NCBI GenBank assembly: GCA_000961585.1
Contig: LADN01000021.1
Location: 1-38,270 of the forward strand
Length of the DNA: 38,270 nucleotides
Source: Peptococcaceae bacterium BRH_c4a
GTDB lineage: Bacteria > Bacillota > Desulfotomaculia > Desulfotomaculales > Desulfocucumaceae
Reading direction: 5' to 3'
Shown: one piece after another, positions 15,409-24,300 of the stretch
Numbering within the stretch: position 1 is the stretch's first letter
Layout: every line of letters starts with the position of its first letter
Made by a program: the position numbers and the translations under genes
The notes under the pieces: generated by a model
What the model saw: the letters and a program-made list of their open reading frames with translations, nothing else
The model's database searches: none
What the model was told of the DNA's origin: nothing

Positions 15409-18300
15409 ATGGGCAATGTAGCAAGTGTGAGGCTGGCGGCTCCAAAGGCGTCAGCGGGGGAGATAGTCCGCAAAGAGCTTATTAACGCTATACTCGGCAG
15501 CAATAAGAAACTTACCTATATCCATGCGGGAGCGGGTTATGGCAAAACCACCCTGCTTTCACAGATTGCCAGTTCGAGGGAAAACACCGTTTGGATTTCT
15601 TTTGATGGCGAAAGCGACGTTTTTGCTTTCGCCATCACCCTGTGTGCTGCTGTACGGCTTCGCTTTCCCGATTTTGACTTTACTACTTCGGAATATCTGC
15701 CCTTTGAAAGAAAAGTCAACTTTATAACTATTCTTGCCAATGCGTTGATAAGTGCCGTTGAAAAGCTGGCAAAGGATTTTATCATTATTATGGACGATCT
15801 TCATACAATGGAAGAGCCGCAGATTAAGAAACTCATCGCCTGTATTGTCAAATACAAACCGGAAAATATTCAACTTTGCCTCAGCGGCCGGGAGTCCCCC
15901 TGGAAGGAACTTGTTCCTCAGCGTGTGAGAGGCAATATATTAGAGCTCACCCAAAAGGAACTTAAATTCACAAGAAACGAAGTAATGCAGATCCTGGGTT
16001 TTGATGATGAGAATATTTATGGCATCACAGAAGGATGGCCGCTTGCCATCGGCTCTTTTAAAATACTTTTGGAAAACGGCGTATCCCTTGTTGATATTCC
16101 CGGACAAGGAAATGAAGCTTTGCATTCTTATCTCTTATATGAATGCATCAGCCGTCTCCCATCTGAAATTGTGGATTTTCTGAGAACTACCGCTTGCTTT
16201 GAGGAATTGGACGCACAAATGATTGATGCAGTTTTAGACAAAAGAAATTCAAAACTTCTGTTTGAAAGCCTTGTATCGCGAAATATTTTCACAATAAGGA
16301 CAGACAACGGACTATACCGTTATCATTCACTTTTCAGGGAGTATTTATTGGAAGGCACAGAGGATTTACAAAGATTTTTATTACTTAATAAAGCCGCTTC
16401 TTTTTACTACGACAAAAAACAATACTCCAAAGCCGCAGAATATGCAATCATTTCAAAAAACGCAGAAATGCTGCGACAAATCATATTAACCAGCTATAAG
16501 AACCATATTAAATGCGGCAATTTCAGTGAACTACGCTTGTGGTTTCAAGCTCTTAACGATGCAAATGCTCTAATAAGCCATGAAATTTTAGTGGCGAAGG
16601 GCGCTTTTTTATCAAGCACTGGAAACTTCAGCGATGCCAACACATGCCTGGATACAGTGATACCTTTATTAAGCGCAGATGATCAAGAACTTTATATAGA
16701 AGCCATGATACACAAAGCAAGGGTGCTTCGAAACTTTACCTCTTTCGAGGAGTCAAACAAACTGCTTGATGAGCTTTTATTAAGCACTGACAACCTTGCT
16801 TCCGATATGCTATATGCCGTTGCCATTGAAAAGATTTATAACTTATGCTGGACTTCCCAAATAAGGGAAGCCTACGCTGCCACATATCACATGATCTTAA
16901 CATGTGCCAAAGCAGGTGATGTACAAGTTAAAGCCTGGTTCGAGAGATATTTGACCACAATACACTTTTTTGCAGGCCGGATGAAAGAATCCGTTTACTG
17001 TTATGAAAAATCTCTTGAACTCCCGGAAAATGATCAGAAATATTTAGATATACACAACGTAGGCATATATGCGGCAAAGGCTTATCAAATACTGGGCGAC
17101 CAAAGCAAAGCCGTGTCCATCATATCAACGGAGATTCAAAAACTAAGGAGTACAGGAAGATATGAAGAAATGTGGGCAGCCTATCTTTTAGCAGCAGAAA
17201 TACACTATCATATCGCTTATGTAGATAGAATGAATGGCGGCAGCCAAACCTATGAAACAGCAATTAAATATTTTACCCTTGCGGATGAGTATGCGCCACT
17301 TTACCGCGCCACCGAATTCCAGATGCTATGGGCAAAAATACAGCGCCTTATCTGCAGCCTCATTTTTTTAAATGACGCGAAAGAACCTATTATAACCGAA
17401 ATTCTCGCAAACTTTGATAAAATAAATGACTATTTAAAAACCATCGTTTTAGGCAGGCTCTTCAGTTATTATGCCGCTGTGTCCGATTTCCCAAGTGCCG
17501 TTAAATACGCAAAGCTTTCGATAAAAATCGGAGAAGAGTCCAATATTATGATCATTCCAACCATTGCTTACGGTGTGCTGGCCAGAGCTTTCATCACCAT
17601 GCAGGATCATGACCAGGCAGTCTGGTTGACCCAACGCTATCTGCAACTTTGTTCCGAAAACGGTATATATGATTTTTTCAGGATGCGCAAGGCGTATGCC
17701 CCAATCCTTGAATTTGCGCTTGATAATGGTATAGAGCCTGATTTCGCAGAACAAATGATGGCATTGACAGGTTATAAAACAAAAAAGGTATATATCAAAA
17801 CTTTGGGTGGATTCTCTGTTTTCCCCTATAAAAACAGACAAAACCCGCTAAAAATGCGCACTAAAAAGGAGCGTGAGCTTTTAGCTTTTCTTATTGATGC
17901 AGGTAATGAAGGAGTTACCAAGGAACAAATATATAATGCAATATGGTCGGAATCTGAATCTAATGACATAAAAAAGCTTATTGGGGTTAATCTTTCCCAT
18001 ATTAAAAAAGATCTTTCCAGCCTCGGTGTTGAAAACCCTATTATAAATAATGAAAAGCATTACAGCATTTGCATGGATGAAATTCAGTGTGATATCGAGC
18101 TTTTCCAATCGGCTGTTGAAGAATTTAAGCTTCAACACAGCAATGAAGCAGCACAAAAGATTTTATCGCTGTACAAAGGTGAATATCTCTCTGATTTTGA
18201 AGCGCTTTGGGCCATCGGTAAAAGAATAAGATGCAGGGAAGCCTATGAATTGGCTTTAAATCATAGCGTTAAGAAAAATAATCTCCACACTAATCTATAA
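15409..18300 (+). CDS. STAND-type ATPase transcriptional regulator with C-terminal winged helix and short BTAD (SARP/MalT-like)
   Basis: 963 residues. The N-terminal NTPase has Walker A GAGYGKTT (41-48) and Walker B FIIIMDDLH (D129, D130), as in MalT/AfsR-type signal-transduction ATPases. A long helical, TPR-like sensor region spans about 330-780. From about 790 comes an OmpR-like winged helix (IKTLGGFSVFPY, KERELLAFLIDAG), then a BTAD-type start (CDIELFQSAVEEF, YKGEYLSDF). The BTAD part is only about 70 residues against about 145 in typical SARPs, so it looks shortened at 18300. The ATG at 15409 follows AAGGGG. It is divergent from the exosortase-type operon and shares its promoter element, so it is probably that operon's ATP-dependent activator; the ligand is unknown. 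Confidence 0.85.
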   Translation: MGNVASVRLAAPKASAGEIVRKELINAILGSNKKLTYIHAGAGYGKTTLLSQIASSRENTVWISFDGESDVFAFAITLCAAVRLRFPDFDFTTSEYLPFERKVNFITILANALISAVEKLAKDFIIIMDDLHTMEEPQIKKLIACIVKYKPENIQLCLSGRESPWKELVPQRVRGNILELTQKELKFTRNEVMQILGFDDENIYGITEGWPLAIGSFKILLENGVSLVDIPGQGNEALHSYLLYECISRLPSEIVDFLRTTACFEELDAQMIDAVLDKRNSKLLFESLVSRNIFTIRTDNGLYRYHSLFREYLLEGTEDLQRFLLLNKAASFYYDKKQYSKAAEYAIISKNAEMLRQIILTSYKNHIKCGNFSELRLWFQALNDANALISHEILVAKGAFLSSTGNFSDANTCLDTVIPLLSADDQELYIEAMIHKARVLRNFTSFEESNKLLDELLLSTDNLASDMLYAVAIEKIYNLCWTSQIREAYAATYHMILTCAKAGDVQVKAWFERYLTTIHFFAGRMKESVYCYEKSLELPENDQKYLDIHNVGIYAAKAYQILGDQSKAVSIISTEIQKLRSTGRYEEMWAAYLLAAEIHYHIAYVDRMNGGSQTYETAIKYFTLADEYAPLYRATEFQMLWAKIQRLICSLIFLNDAKEPIITEILANFDKINDYLKTIVLGRLFSYYAAVSDFPSAVKYAKLSIKIGEESNIMIIPTIAYGVLARAFITMQDHDQAVWLTQRYLQLCSENGIYDFFRMRKAYAPILEFALDNGIEPDFAEQMMALTGYKTKKVYIKTLGGFSVFPYKNRQNPLKMRTKKERELLAFLIDAGNEGVTKEQIYNAIWSESESNDIKKLIGVNLSHIKKDLSSLGVENPIINNEKHYSICMDEIQCDIELFQSAVEEFKLQHSNEAAQKILSLYKGEYLSDFEALWAIGKRIRCREAYELALNHSVKKNNLHTNL

Positions 18301-18417
18301 TTAACTGCTCACACTTGTCCCTAACATATTTTACTTATTCTGTTTATACCTTCTATGGCATATTTTTTATAAAAAAAGACACCCTAATATACAACAGCCA
18401 AAAGGAGGTGAAATCTG

Positions 18418-18954
18418 TTGGCAAAGGCAACTGGCATTGTACGGAGAATAGATGATTTGGGCAGGGTGGTAATTCCCAAGGAACTGCGCAGAACCTTGAG
18501 AATCCGCAACGGGGATCCGCTGGAGATATATGTCGACAGAGCAGGACAGATAATGCTAAAAAAATATTCACCCATAAACGAACTGGGGCAGTTTGCGCAG
18601 GAATATGCAGAATCGCTCAATGAAGCCCTGGGTCATATGGCTATTATCACCGACAAGGACAGCGTGGTTGCGCTGGCTGGGAAAAACGTACAAGACATGT
18701 TGAACCAGAATATCAGTGCGTCCGTGGAGGAAGTAATGGAGAACAGGAAGGCTCAGGCCTTCACCTCACCCGTTTCGATAACTGAAGATGAAAAGTCATC
18801 CTTCGAATCGGCGGTAATAGCTCCTATTATTTCCGAAGGCGTCTCCATCGGTGCTGTGGTCATAGCCTCCAGAGAAAAGGTCCAGATGAGCAACATGGAA
18901 GCCAAGCTTGCAGAAACAGCGGCAGTATTCCTTGCCAGACAGATGGAGCAGTAA
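18418..18954 (+). CDS. spoVT: Stage V sporulation protein T, AbrB-family regulator
   Basis: 178 residues, the normal length. The AbrB-type swapped-hairpin DNA-binding domain is at 1-52 (GIVRRIDDLGRVVIPKELRRTL, DPLEIYVDR), followed by a GAF-like domain (about 60-178). In Bacillus, SpoVT is made in the forespore under sigma-G and tunes that regulon. The start is TTG at 18418 after an almost complete anti-ribosomal match, AAAGGAGGTGAAA. The 117-base upstream gap has GCATA near 18358 that might be part of a forespore promoter, but I cannot fit a convincing -10. It is followed at once by a terminator shared with the convergent adhE. Confidence 0.95.
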   Translation: MAKATGIVRRIDDLGRVVIPKELRRTLRIRNGDPLEIYVDRAGQIMLKKYSPINELGQFAQEYAESLNEALGHMAIITDKDSVVALAGKNVQDMLNQNISASVEEVMENRKAQAFTSPVSITEDEKSSFESAVIAPIISEGVSIGAVVIASREKVQMSNMEAKLAETAAVFLARQMEQ

Positions 18955-18980
18955 AAAAACGCCCTGACGGGCGTTTTTTT
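18953..18980. terminator. Bidirectional terminator between spoVT and adhE
   Basis: ACGCCC-TGAC-GGGCGT flanked by seven A on the left and seven T on the right, so it works on both strands. The same hairpin recurs as the first module of the repeat copy at 24211. Confidence 0.9.
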
Positions 18981-18981
18981 A

Positions 18982-21618
18982 CTACCGGAGAATGGAAAGG
19001 TAATTGTGAGCAATCAGATTCTCCCCAATTTCCCTGTTCAGCGGCGGGCCGAAGGCCAGACGGCAGAGGTCAGCCAGCTCGGAAATAAGCGGACTCCGCG
19101 GGTTGGTTCCGGTAACTTGATCGTCAAAGGCCTCCTCCGCTATATAATCCACCATACCGGCAAATTTATCCCGGCTGATGCCCAGCCCTGACAGGTTGAC
19201 AGGCATATCCAGATCCACTGTAAGTCTCTTCACCTCTCCCATCAGCGAGATTATCCCCTCCCCGCTGTCCTTAGCCGGAAGACCCAGATATGATGCTGCT
19301 TCCCGGTATTTTTCCGGTGCCCTGAAATATTCATACTGGGGAAAAGAAGTGAATTTACCCGGAGGACTGGCATTATAAGCGATAACATAGGGAAGCAATA
19401 CAGCGTTGGCCCTCCCGTGTGATATTCCGAACTCGGCGCCCAGTTTATGCGCCAGACTGTGATTTATACCCAGAAAAGCGTTGGTAAAAGCCATGCCGGC
19501 CATACAGGAAGCATTGTGCATTTTTTCCCTGGCCTCCCTGTCCTCCGGGTTCTGATACGACCGGCGGAGGTACCGGAAGACCATTTCCAGCGCCTTAATC
19601 GCCAGGGCGTCGGTGTAATCCGAAGCCATTACCGAAACATATGCCTCCAGGGCATGGGTAAGCACATCCATGCCGGTATCGGCCGCCACCCGGGGCGGCA
19701 TTGATTTGGCCAGCCCGGGGTCGATAATGGCAACATCCGGAGTCAGTTCGTAATCAGCCAGAGGGTACTTTATGTGCTTTCCTTTGTCACTGATTACAGC
19801 AAAGGCCGTTACCTCGGAGCCAGTCCCGCTGGTGGTGGGAATGGCCACAAAAGTTGTTTTGCGCCCCAGCTTGGGAAATTTGTAAGTTCTCTTTCTGATA
19901 TCAAGGAACCTGAGCTTCAGAAACTCAAACTCCACCTCGGGGTGCTCGTAAAAAAGCCACATGGCCTTGGCTGCGTCTATGGGGGAACCTCCGCCCAGAG
20001 CTATTATAGCATCGGGCTTGAAGTTCCGCATCGCTTCGCAGCCCTTCCTGACGGTATCCAGAGACGGATCCGGCTCCACCTCGCTATAAATCTCAACCAC
20101 TACAGGGCTGCGGCGCTTATTGAGGTGGAAAACGGCTCTTTCCACCATTCCCAGCTTCAATACAACAGGATCTGTCACAATAAAAGCCCTGTTTATCCCG
20201 GGAAGTTTACTGAGGTAGCTTATTGACCCGCGCTCAAAGTATATTCTTTCCGGAACCCTGAACCACTGTATCTTCTCCCGCCTCCGGGCCACCCTCTTGA
20301 TGTTTATAAGATTTTCCACGCTGACATTGGACGTTGTGCTGTTGCTGCCCATTGACCCGCAGCCCAGGGTAAAGGAGGGGACATTGATGTTGTACAGATC
20401 CCCGATGGCGCCGTGGGTGGCCGGGGAGTTGACGATAATTCGCCCGGTCCTAATGCGCCGGGAAAACTCCTCGATGACCTCTTCACTTTCCGAATGAATC
20501 ACTGCGGTATGACCCAATCCCCCAAATTCAACCACCTTAACGCAGATATCAATGCCTTCCCCGGTGCTATCCGCCGTATACAGTGACAGTATGGGGCTGA
20601 GCTTTTCAATGGAAAGGGGATGATCCGGCCCGACACCGGACAGGGGAACAACCAGAATTTTTGTATCGGATGGCACCGAAAAACCAGCCATTTCAGCAAT
20701 GGCCCTGGCGTACTGACCGGCCACCTCGGAATTCAGGGAGCAACTGCCGTCTTTTACGACCAGCCCTTCCAGTTGGTCTGCCTCCCCGGGGTTTACAAAA
20801 TAACATCCGAAATCCCTCATTACTTCAAATACCTGTTCTGAAATCTCCCGATCCACCACCAGGGACTGTTCAGACGCACAGATAAGACCGTTGTCAAAGG
20901 TCTTGCTCATGATTAGGTCCGTCAGCGCCCGCCTTATATTGGCCGTCTTTTCAATATAGCAGGGAACATTTCCCGGCCCCACACCCAGGGCCGGCTTGCC
21001 GGTGCTGTAAGCCGCCCTCACCAGCCCGGCCCCCCCGGTGGCCACTATGAGGGAGACCCCCGGATGTCTCATCAGGTAACCGGTGGCCTCTATGGAGGGG
21101 TTTTCTATCCAGGATATACACCCCCTGGGGGCTCCGGCCGAAAGGGCGGCCTCCAGCATTGTACGGGCAGCCTCGGTGCTTGAGCGCACCGATCCCGGAT
21201 GAAAGCTGAAAATAATTGGGTTCCTTGCCTTAAGACAGATTAAGGCTTTAAACATGGTGGTTGACGTGGGGTTTGTCACCGGAACAATGGCAGCCACCAC
21301 TCCTATGGGCTCGGCCACCTCCAGGAAGTCCTCTTCCTCCACCTCCCTGATTATTCCCACCGTTTTCTTGTACTTTATACTGTGATATACCGACTCAGTG
21401 GCAAAAATGTTTTTGGTTATTTTATCTTCGTAAACACCCCGGCGGGTCTCTTCCACAGCCATTTTCGCCAGCGGCATATGTTTATCCAGCCCTGCCAGGG
21501 CCATAGCATGAACAATTCTGTCCACCCTTTCCTGGTCATAGGATAAAAACTCTTCTGCGGCCTTCAAGGCCGGGGACACCAATTGGTCAACCTGAGGAAA
21601 AACTTCCTCCGCAGACAA
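18982..21618 (-). CDS. adhE: Bifunctional acetaldehyde-CoA / iron alcohol dehydrogenase AdhE
   Basis: 878 residues, full length. Converts acetyl-CoA to acetaldehyde and then ethanol with NADH, or the reverse; it usually forms cytoplasmic spirosomes. The N-terminal aldehyde dehydrogenase half has PVTNPTSTT, a Rossmann-type ATGGAGLV and the catalytic Cys in DNGLICASEQ (about 246). The C-terminal iron-ADH half (from about 455) has GGGSPIDAAKAMW, TTSGTGSEVT and the metal region DTGMDVLTHALEAY with GINHSLAHKLG and GISHGRANAVLLP. The start is TTG at 21618 after GGAGGTG at 7-base spacing. It is a single gene, divergent from the zinc-ribbon gene. I see no Rex-type operator in the 126-base gap. In a syntrophic or fermentative anaerobe it would handle ethanol formation or oxidation. 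Confidence 0.95.
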   Translation of the reverse strand: MSAEEVFPQVDQLVSPALKAAEEFLSYDQERVDRIVHAMALAGLDKHMPLAKMAVEETRRGVYEDKITKNIFATESVYHSIKYKKTVGIIREVEEEDFLEVAEPIGVVAAIVPVTNPTSTTMFKALICLKARNPIIFSFHPGSVRSSTEAARTMLEAALSAGAPRGCISWIENPSIEATGYLMRHPGVSLIVATGGAGLVRAAYSTGKPALGVGPGNVPCYIEKTANIRRALTDLIMSKTFDNGLICASEQSLVVDREISEQVFEVMRDFGCYFVNPGEADQLEGLVVKDGSCSLNSEVAGQYARAIAEMAGFSVPSDTKILVVPLSGVGPDHPLSIEKLSPILSLYTADSTGEGIDICVKVVEFGGLGHTAVIHSESEEVIEEFSRRIRTGRIIVNSPATHGAIGDLYNINVPSFTLGCGSMGSNSTTSNVSVENLINIKRVARRREKIQWFRVPERIYFERGSISYLSKLPGINRAFIVTDPVVLKLGMVERAVFHLNKRRSPVVVEIYSEVEPDPSLDTVRKGCEAMRNFKPDAIIALGGGSPIDAAKAMWLFYEHPEVEFEFLKLRFLDIRKRTYKFPKLGRKTTFVAIPTTSGTGSEVTAFAVISDKGKHIKYPLADYELTPDVAIIDPGLAKSMPPRVAADTGMDVLTHALEAYVSVMASDYTDALAIKALEMVFRYLRRSYQNPEDREAREKMHNASCMAGMAFTNAFLGINHSLAHKLGAEFGISHGRANAVLLPYVIAYNASPPGKFTSFPQYEYFRAPEKYREAASYLGLPAKDSGEGIISLMGEVKRLTVDLDMPVNLSGLGISRDKFAGMVDYIAEEAFDDQVTGTNPRSPLISELADLCRLAFGPPLNREIGENLIAHNYLSILR

Positions 21619-21744
21619 AGCACACCACCTCCATAGATACTACTGATCAATTATTCCGCAACTGCGCCCGGGTTATGCCAAAGTCTTGAATACCCCGGCA
21701 GCTTGGGTGAAAGAATATCCTTGAACTTGCGAAGGAGAGTCCCA

Positions 21745-21963
21745 ATGACCACAATGTGCCCTGCCTGCAGCGGACTTTTAAAAAACGGCCCGGTCTGTTC
21801 CTGCGGTGAGAAAACCATTGACACAGGCCCGGTCAGCGACTGCTTCGGCCCCTACAGCCCTTATTTCAACATGAGTTTTGAGGCCAACCAATGTGTCCAC
21901 CTTTATAAATGCCCCGCCTGCGGCGGAGACAGGAGGATCGCCATTGGTCTCAGGCATATCTGA
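21745..21963 (+). CDS. Small zinc-ribbon-like Cys-rich protein
   Basis: 72 residues starting at the ATG at 21745, chosen because AAGGAGAG lies just before it; the frame is open a little further upstream. Metal-type knuckles CPAC, CSCG and CPACGG are present with two further Cys, so it probably binds one or two zinc ions. The stretch DCFGPYSPYFN is distinctive, but I do not know the family. It is divergent from adhE and 133 bases upstream of the nucleotidase gene. Confidence 0.65.
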   Translation: MTTMCPACSGLLKNGPVCSCGEKTIDTGPVSDCFGPYSPYFNMSFEANQCVHLYKCPACGGDRRIAIGLRHI

Positions 21964-22096
21964 ACTAAAAATATATTTCAGAATGATTAACAAACAGGCT
22001 AATTTATTAACTGACCAAAGGAATTCCCCATCCTACGTTGAATTAAAGTTGTGGCAAGGCTGCCTTATTTGTGGCATAAAAGGAGAACAACAAAAG

Positions 22097-22657
22097 ATGA
22101 AAAAAATCGGAGTGGATATAGACGGAGTTATTGCGGATTCTCAGCCTGTGATTATAGAAAAACTTAACCGCTTTTTTGGAAAAAGCTATTCCCTGGCGGA
22201 TTTTGCAAACTTTGATCCTCAGGAGATGTTTGGAATTGACCGAAAGCAATTGGATGAAATTATTATGCAAAAGGAACTGGAAATTATCGAAGAGGCGGTA
22301 CCCCTTCCGGGATCGGTTGAAAGCCTTGGAGAATTAATCAAAGATTATCACATACAGATCGTTTCGGCCCGCACCTCCGCTTATCTGGGCCAGACCAGCA
22401 ACTGGCTGGAAAAATATAAGATTCCTTACCACGGCCTGAGTCTTTTGGGTCAGCATGACAAACGCAGCCGCTGCCTCGACCTTTGTGTGGATATTTTTAT
22501 TGAGGACAATAAAAAAAATGCCCGACAGATCTCTTCCTGCGGTATCCCGGTACTCTTAATGGACGCCGCGTACAACCAGGGATTACTGCCCCAAATGGTG
22601 ACCCGGGTTTATAACTGGGATGAAATAAGGGACTACATTGCAAAGTATCTGAAGTAA
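22097..22657 (+). CDS. HAD-superfamily 5'-nucleotidase-like protein (NT5C/YqfW type)
   Basis: 186 residues from the ATG at 22097, which follows AAAAGGAGAA; the open frame extends upstream but lacks a ribosome site and sequence character. HAD motif I is VDIDGVIADS (catalytic Asp 7 and 9 in DxDG), motif II the Ser in IVSARTS, and motif IV the acidic pair in IFIEDNKKNA. The small cap, the length and DxDGV match the short nucleotidase group that dephosphorylates deoxynucleotides, though the substrate cannot be fixed from sequence. The stop codon TAA is also the first three bases of the modular repeat (TAAAATAACCGCC), whose first hairpin probably ends the transcript. Confidence 0.8.
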   Translation: MKKIGVDIDGVIADSQPVIIEKLNRFFGKSYSLADFANFDPQEMFGIDRKQLDEIIMQKELEIIEEAVPLPGSVESLGELIKDYHIQIVSARTSAYLGQTSNWLEKYKIPYHGLSLLGQHDKRSRCLDLCVDIFIEDNKKNARQISSCGIPVLLMDAAYNQGLLPQMVTRVYNWDEIRDYIAKYLK

Positions 22658-23102
22658 AATAACCGCCTTGTCGGCGGTGCCGTCTTGCAGACGGCGGAAT
22701 CCAGGAGCCAGAAGCCAGAATAGTGACAGCCTGCTTTAATAGCGACCCTCAAGAGACCCCACAGCGACATGCAGTGAGGGGGAGGGGTTTTAGTCCAGGC
22801 GGATGTTCCGGAGGCTGTTATCTGGCTCTTGGCGACAGAGCCGTACGGAATGCCGAGCCGGCTGCAGGACGCAGCCGGTAGCCGGAATCGACGCAAGGAT
22901 GCGGCGTTGGAGGCGGTCGGCAGTCCGTTAGGCGACGAGCTTAGAGCCAGTTCAGCCGGAGGATAAGTAGATCGGACTCAAACCCCTCCACCGGCCACAG
23001 AGTGACCCAGGAGCGACCCCAGAAAAACTCTGGGCTACATAAAAATGCTTTGGCGATTTAGCGCTTTAATACTTTAATATGGTATATACTTTCCTTAACG
23101 AT
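22655..23102. repeat. Modular structured repeat, copy 1 (complete)
   Basis: Order of modules: TAAAATAACCGCC with hairpin CCGCC-TTGTC-GGCGG; hairpin GCCGTCT-TGC-AGACGGC; heptads at 22697-22724; 11-bp iterons AGCGACCCTCA, AGAGACCCCAC, AGCGACATGCA (22741-22773); a long stem whose outer part is 22781-22796 with 22974-22989 (15 of 16 pairs) and inner part 22822-22829 with 22943-22950 (8 of 8); small hairpins in its head (CCGGCTGC-AGGAC-GCAGCCGG); iterons AGTGACCCAGG, AGCGACCCCAG; hairpin CCCAGA-AAAAC-TCTGGG; an A/T-rich tail ending CCTTAACGAT. It codes for nothing I can support. Confidence 0.85.
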
Positions 23103-23225
23103 GATAAAGCCGCCCTGACGGGCGCTTGGGAATCCAGAATCCAGAACGATGACAGCCTGCCTTAAAAGCGACCCTCAAGCTGCATGCGTAGAGGGGGATC
23201 GACCCAAGAGTGAGCTGGATTGCAT
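23103..23225. repeat. Modular repeat, tandem truncated copy 1b
   Basis: Begins directly after copy 1 with a variant first hairpin (CGCCCTGACGGGCG), then GAATCCA heptads, CAGCCTGCCTTAAAAGCGACCCTCAAGC-like iteron start and a shortened GAGGGGGATC. The long stem is missing. It shows that the element can lie head to tail. Confidence 0.75.
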
Positions 23226-23244
23226 AGAATTGATTTAGTTCTAA

Positions 23245-23277
23245 AGCTTATAGCTTATAGCTTACAGCTTACGGCTT
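23245..23277. repeat. 7-bp-period tandem repeat before the EamA gene
   Basis: AGCTTAT AGCTTAT AGCTTAC AGCTTAC GGCTT, ending eight bases before the ribosome site of the transporter gene. Confidence 0.85.
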
Positions 23278-23298
23278 TTTTTCAAGGAGGATTTCCGA

Positions 23299-24300
23299 TT
23301 GAATAGTGGAGTTATTGACACCAGATCATATGCAGCCTATGTGGTGGTTTGTATCGTGTGGGGTTCCACCTACCTGGCCATCCGCGTGGGTGTAGGCGAA
23401 CTTCCCCCCGCGCTTTTTGCCGGAATAAGGTTCCTTCTGGCCGGCAGCTTAATGATGGCCTATGTGTACCTAAAAAAGCTGAAACTGCCGGAAACCGCCA
23501 GGGATATCAGAATTATAGCAACAGTTGGGCTTTTTCTGCTGTTCGGGGGGAACGGACTGGTGGTATGGTCGGAGCAGTATTTAGCCTCCGGCATCACCGC
23601 CCTGATCATTTCCACCGTTCCCCTTTTCGTGGCCGTACTGGATACGCTGTTTCCCGGCGGAACACCAATGAGCTGGAAGGGCTGGCTGGGCATGTTCATA
23701 GGGTTCTCAGGGGTGGCACTCCTGGTTTCCCCGGGAAACGGCATGCATGATGCCGACCCCCGCGGTGTGGCCGGGGTACTGGCGGCCTCCTTTGTCTGGG
23801 CTGCCGGATCGGTATACTCTTCCAGGAACCGTGTTACCGGGTCCATGCTGGCCATATCCGCCCTGGAAACCCTGGCGGCCGGAGTAGCCCTGACCCTTAC
23901 CGGGATAGCCGCCGGTGAGCTTCCCCGCTTCCATCTGACCCTGAACGGGGCACTGTCCATGGCGTATCTCATCTTTTTCGGTTCAATTCTGGGGTACAGC
24001 TGCTTCGTTTACATAATAAAAACAATGCCCCCTTCCATTGCCTCCACTTATTCATACGTCAACCCCGTGGTTGCAGTAATACTTGGGGCGCTGATACTGC
24101 ATGAAAACATCACCCTTCTGGAAATTGCCGCATCCGTTGTAATACTGGGGGGTGTGGTAATGGTACAAACATCCAGGTTTAATCCCCCCCGCAAAGAAAA
24201 AGTGGAAAGTAAAAAACGCCCTGACGGGCGTTGCCGTCTTGCAGACGGCGGAAGCCAGGAGCCAGGAGCCAGAAGCCAGAATAGTGACAGGCTGCCTTAA
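23299..24300 (+). CDS. EamA/DMT-superfamily transporter with repeat-derived C-terminus
   Basis: Drug/metabolite exporter of ten membrane helices made of two EamA halves. IVWGSTYLAIRVGV (about 18-31) is the typical first helix, and PSIASTYSYVNPVVAVILG (about 248-266) the typical end of the second half. The start is TTG at 23299, eight bases after AAGGAGG. The fold ends near residue 295. The last roughly 35 residues, from about ESKKRPDGR, are read from the modular repeat (its hairpins and heptads) and look accidental, so the original stop was probably replaced when the repeat arrived. The substrate is unknown; relatives export amino acids or metabolites. No partner gene is nearby. Confidence 0.88.
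   Translation: MNSGVIDTRSYAAYVVVCIVWGSTYLAIRVGVGELPPALFAGIRFLLAGSLMMAYVYLKKLKLPETARDIRIIATVGLFLLFGGNGLVVWSEQYLASGITALIISTVPLFVAVLDTLFPGGTPMSWKGWLGMFIGFSGVALLVSPGNGMHDADPRGVAGVLAASFVWAAGSVYSSRNRVTGSMLAISALETLAAGVALTLTGIAAGELPRFHLTLNGALSMAYLIFFGSILGYSCFVYIIKTMPPSIASTYSYVNPVVAVILGALILHENITLLEIAASVVILGGVVMVQTSRFNPPRKEKVESKKRPDGRCRLADGGSQEPGARSQNSDRLP

Noticed and set aside
21619-21744. Rex operator between adhE and the zinc-ribbon gene
   Set aside because: No TTGTGA/TTGTTAA-type inverted repeat is present.
22655-23102. HEARO/omega RNA, group II intron or OLE RNA
   Set aside because: Large size and mobility-like spread made these tempting, but I could not match any conserved core, and no IscB, TnpB, intron-encoded reverse transcriptase or OLE-associated gene is adjacent.
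22655-23225. CRISPR array
   Set aside because: Repeats are 7 or 11 bp, directly abutting and without unique spacers; no cas genes lie nearby.
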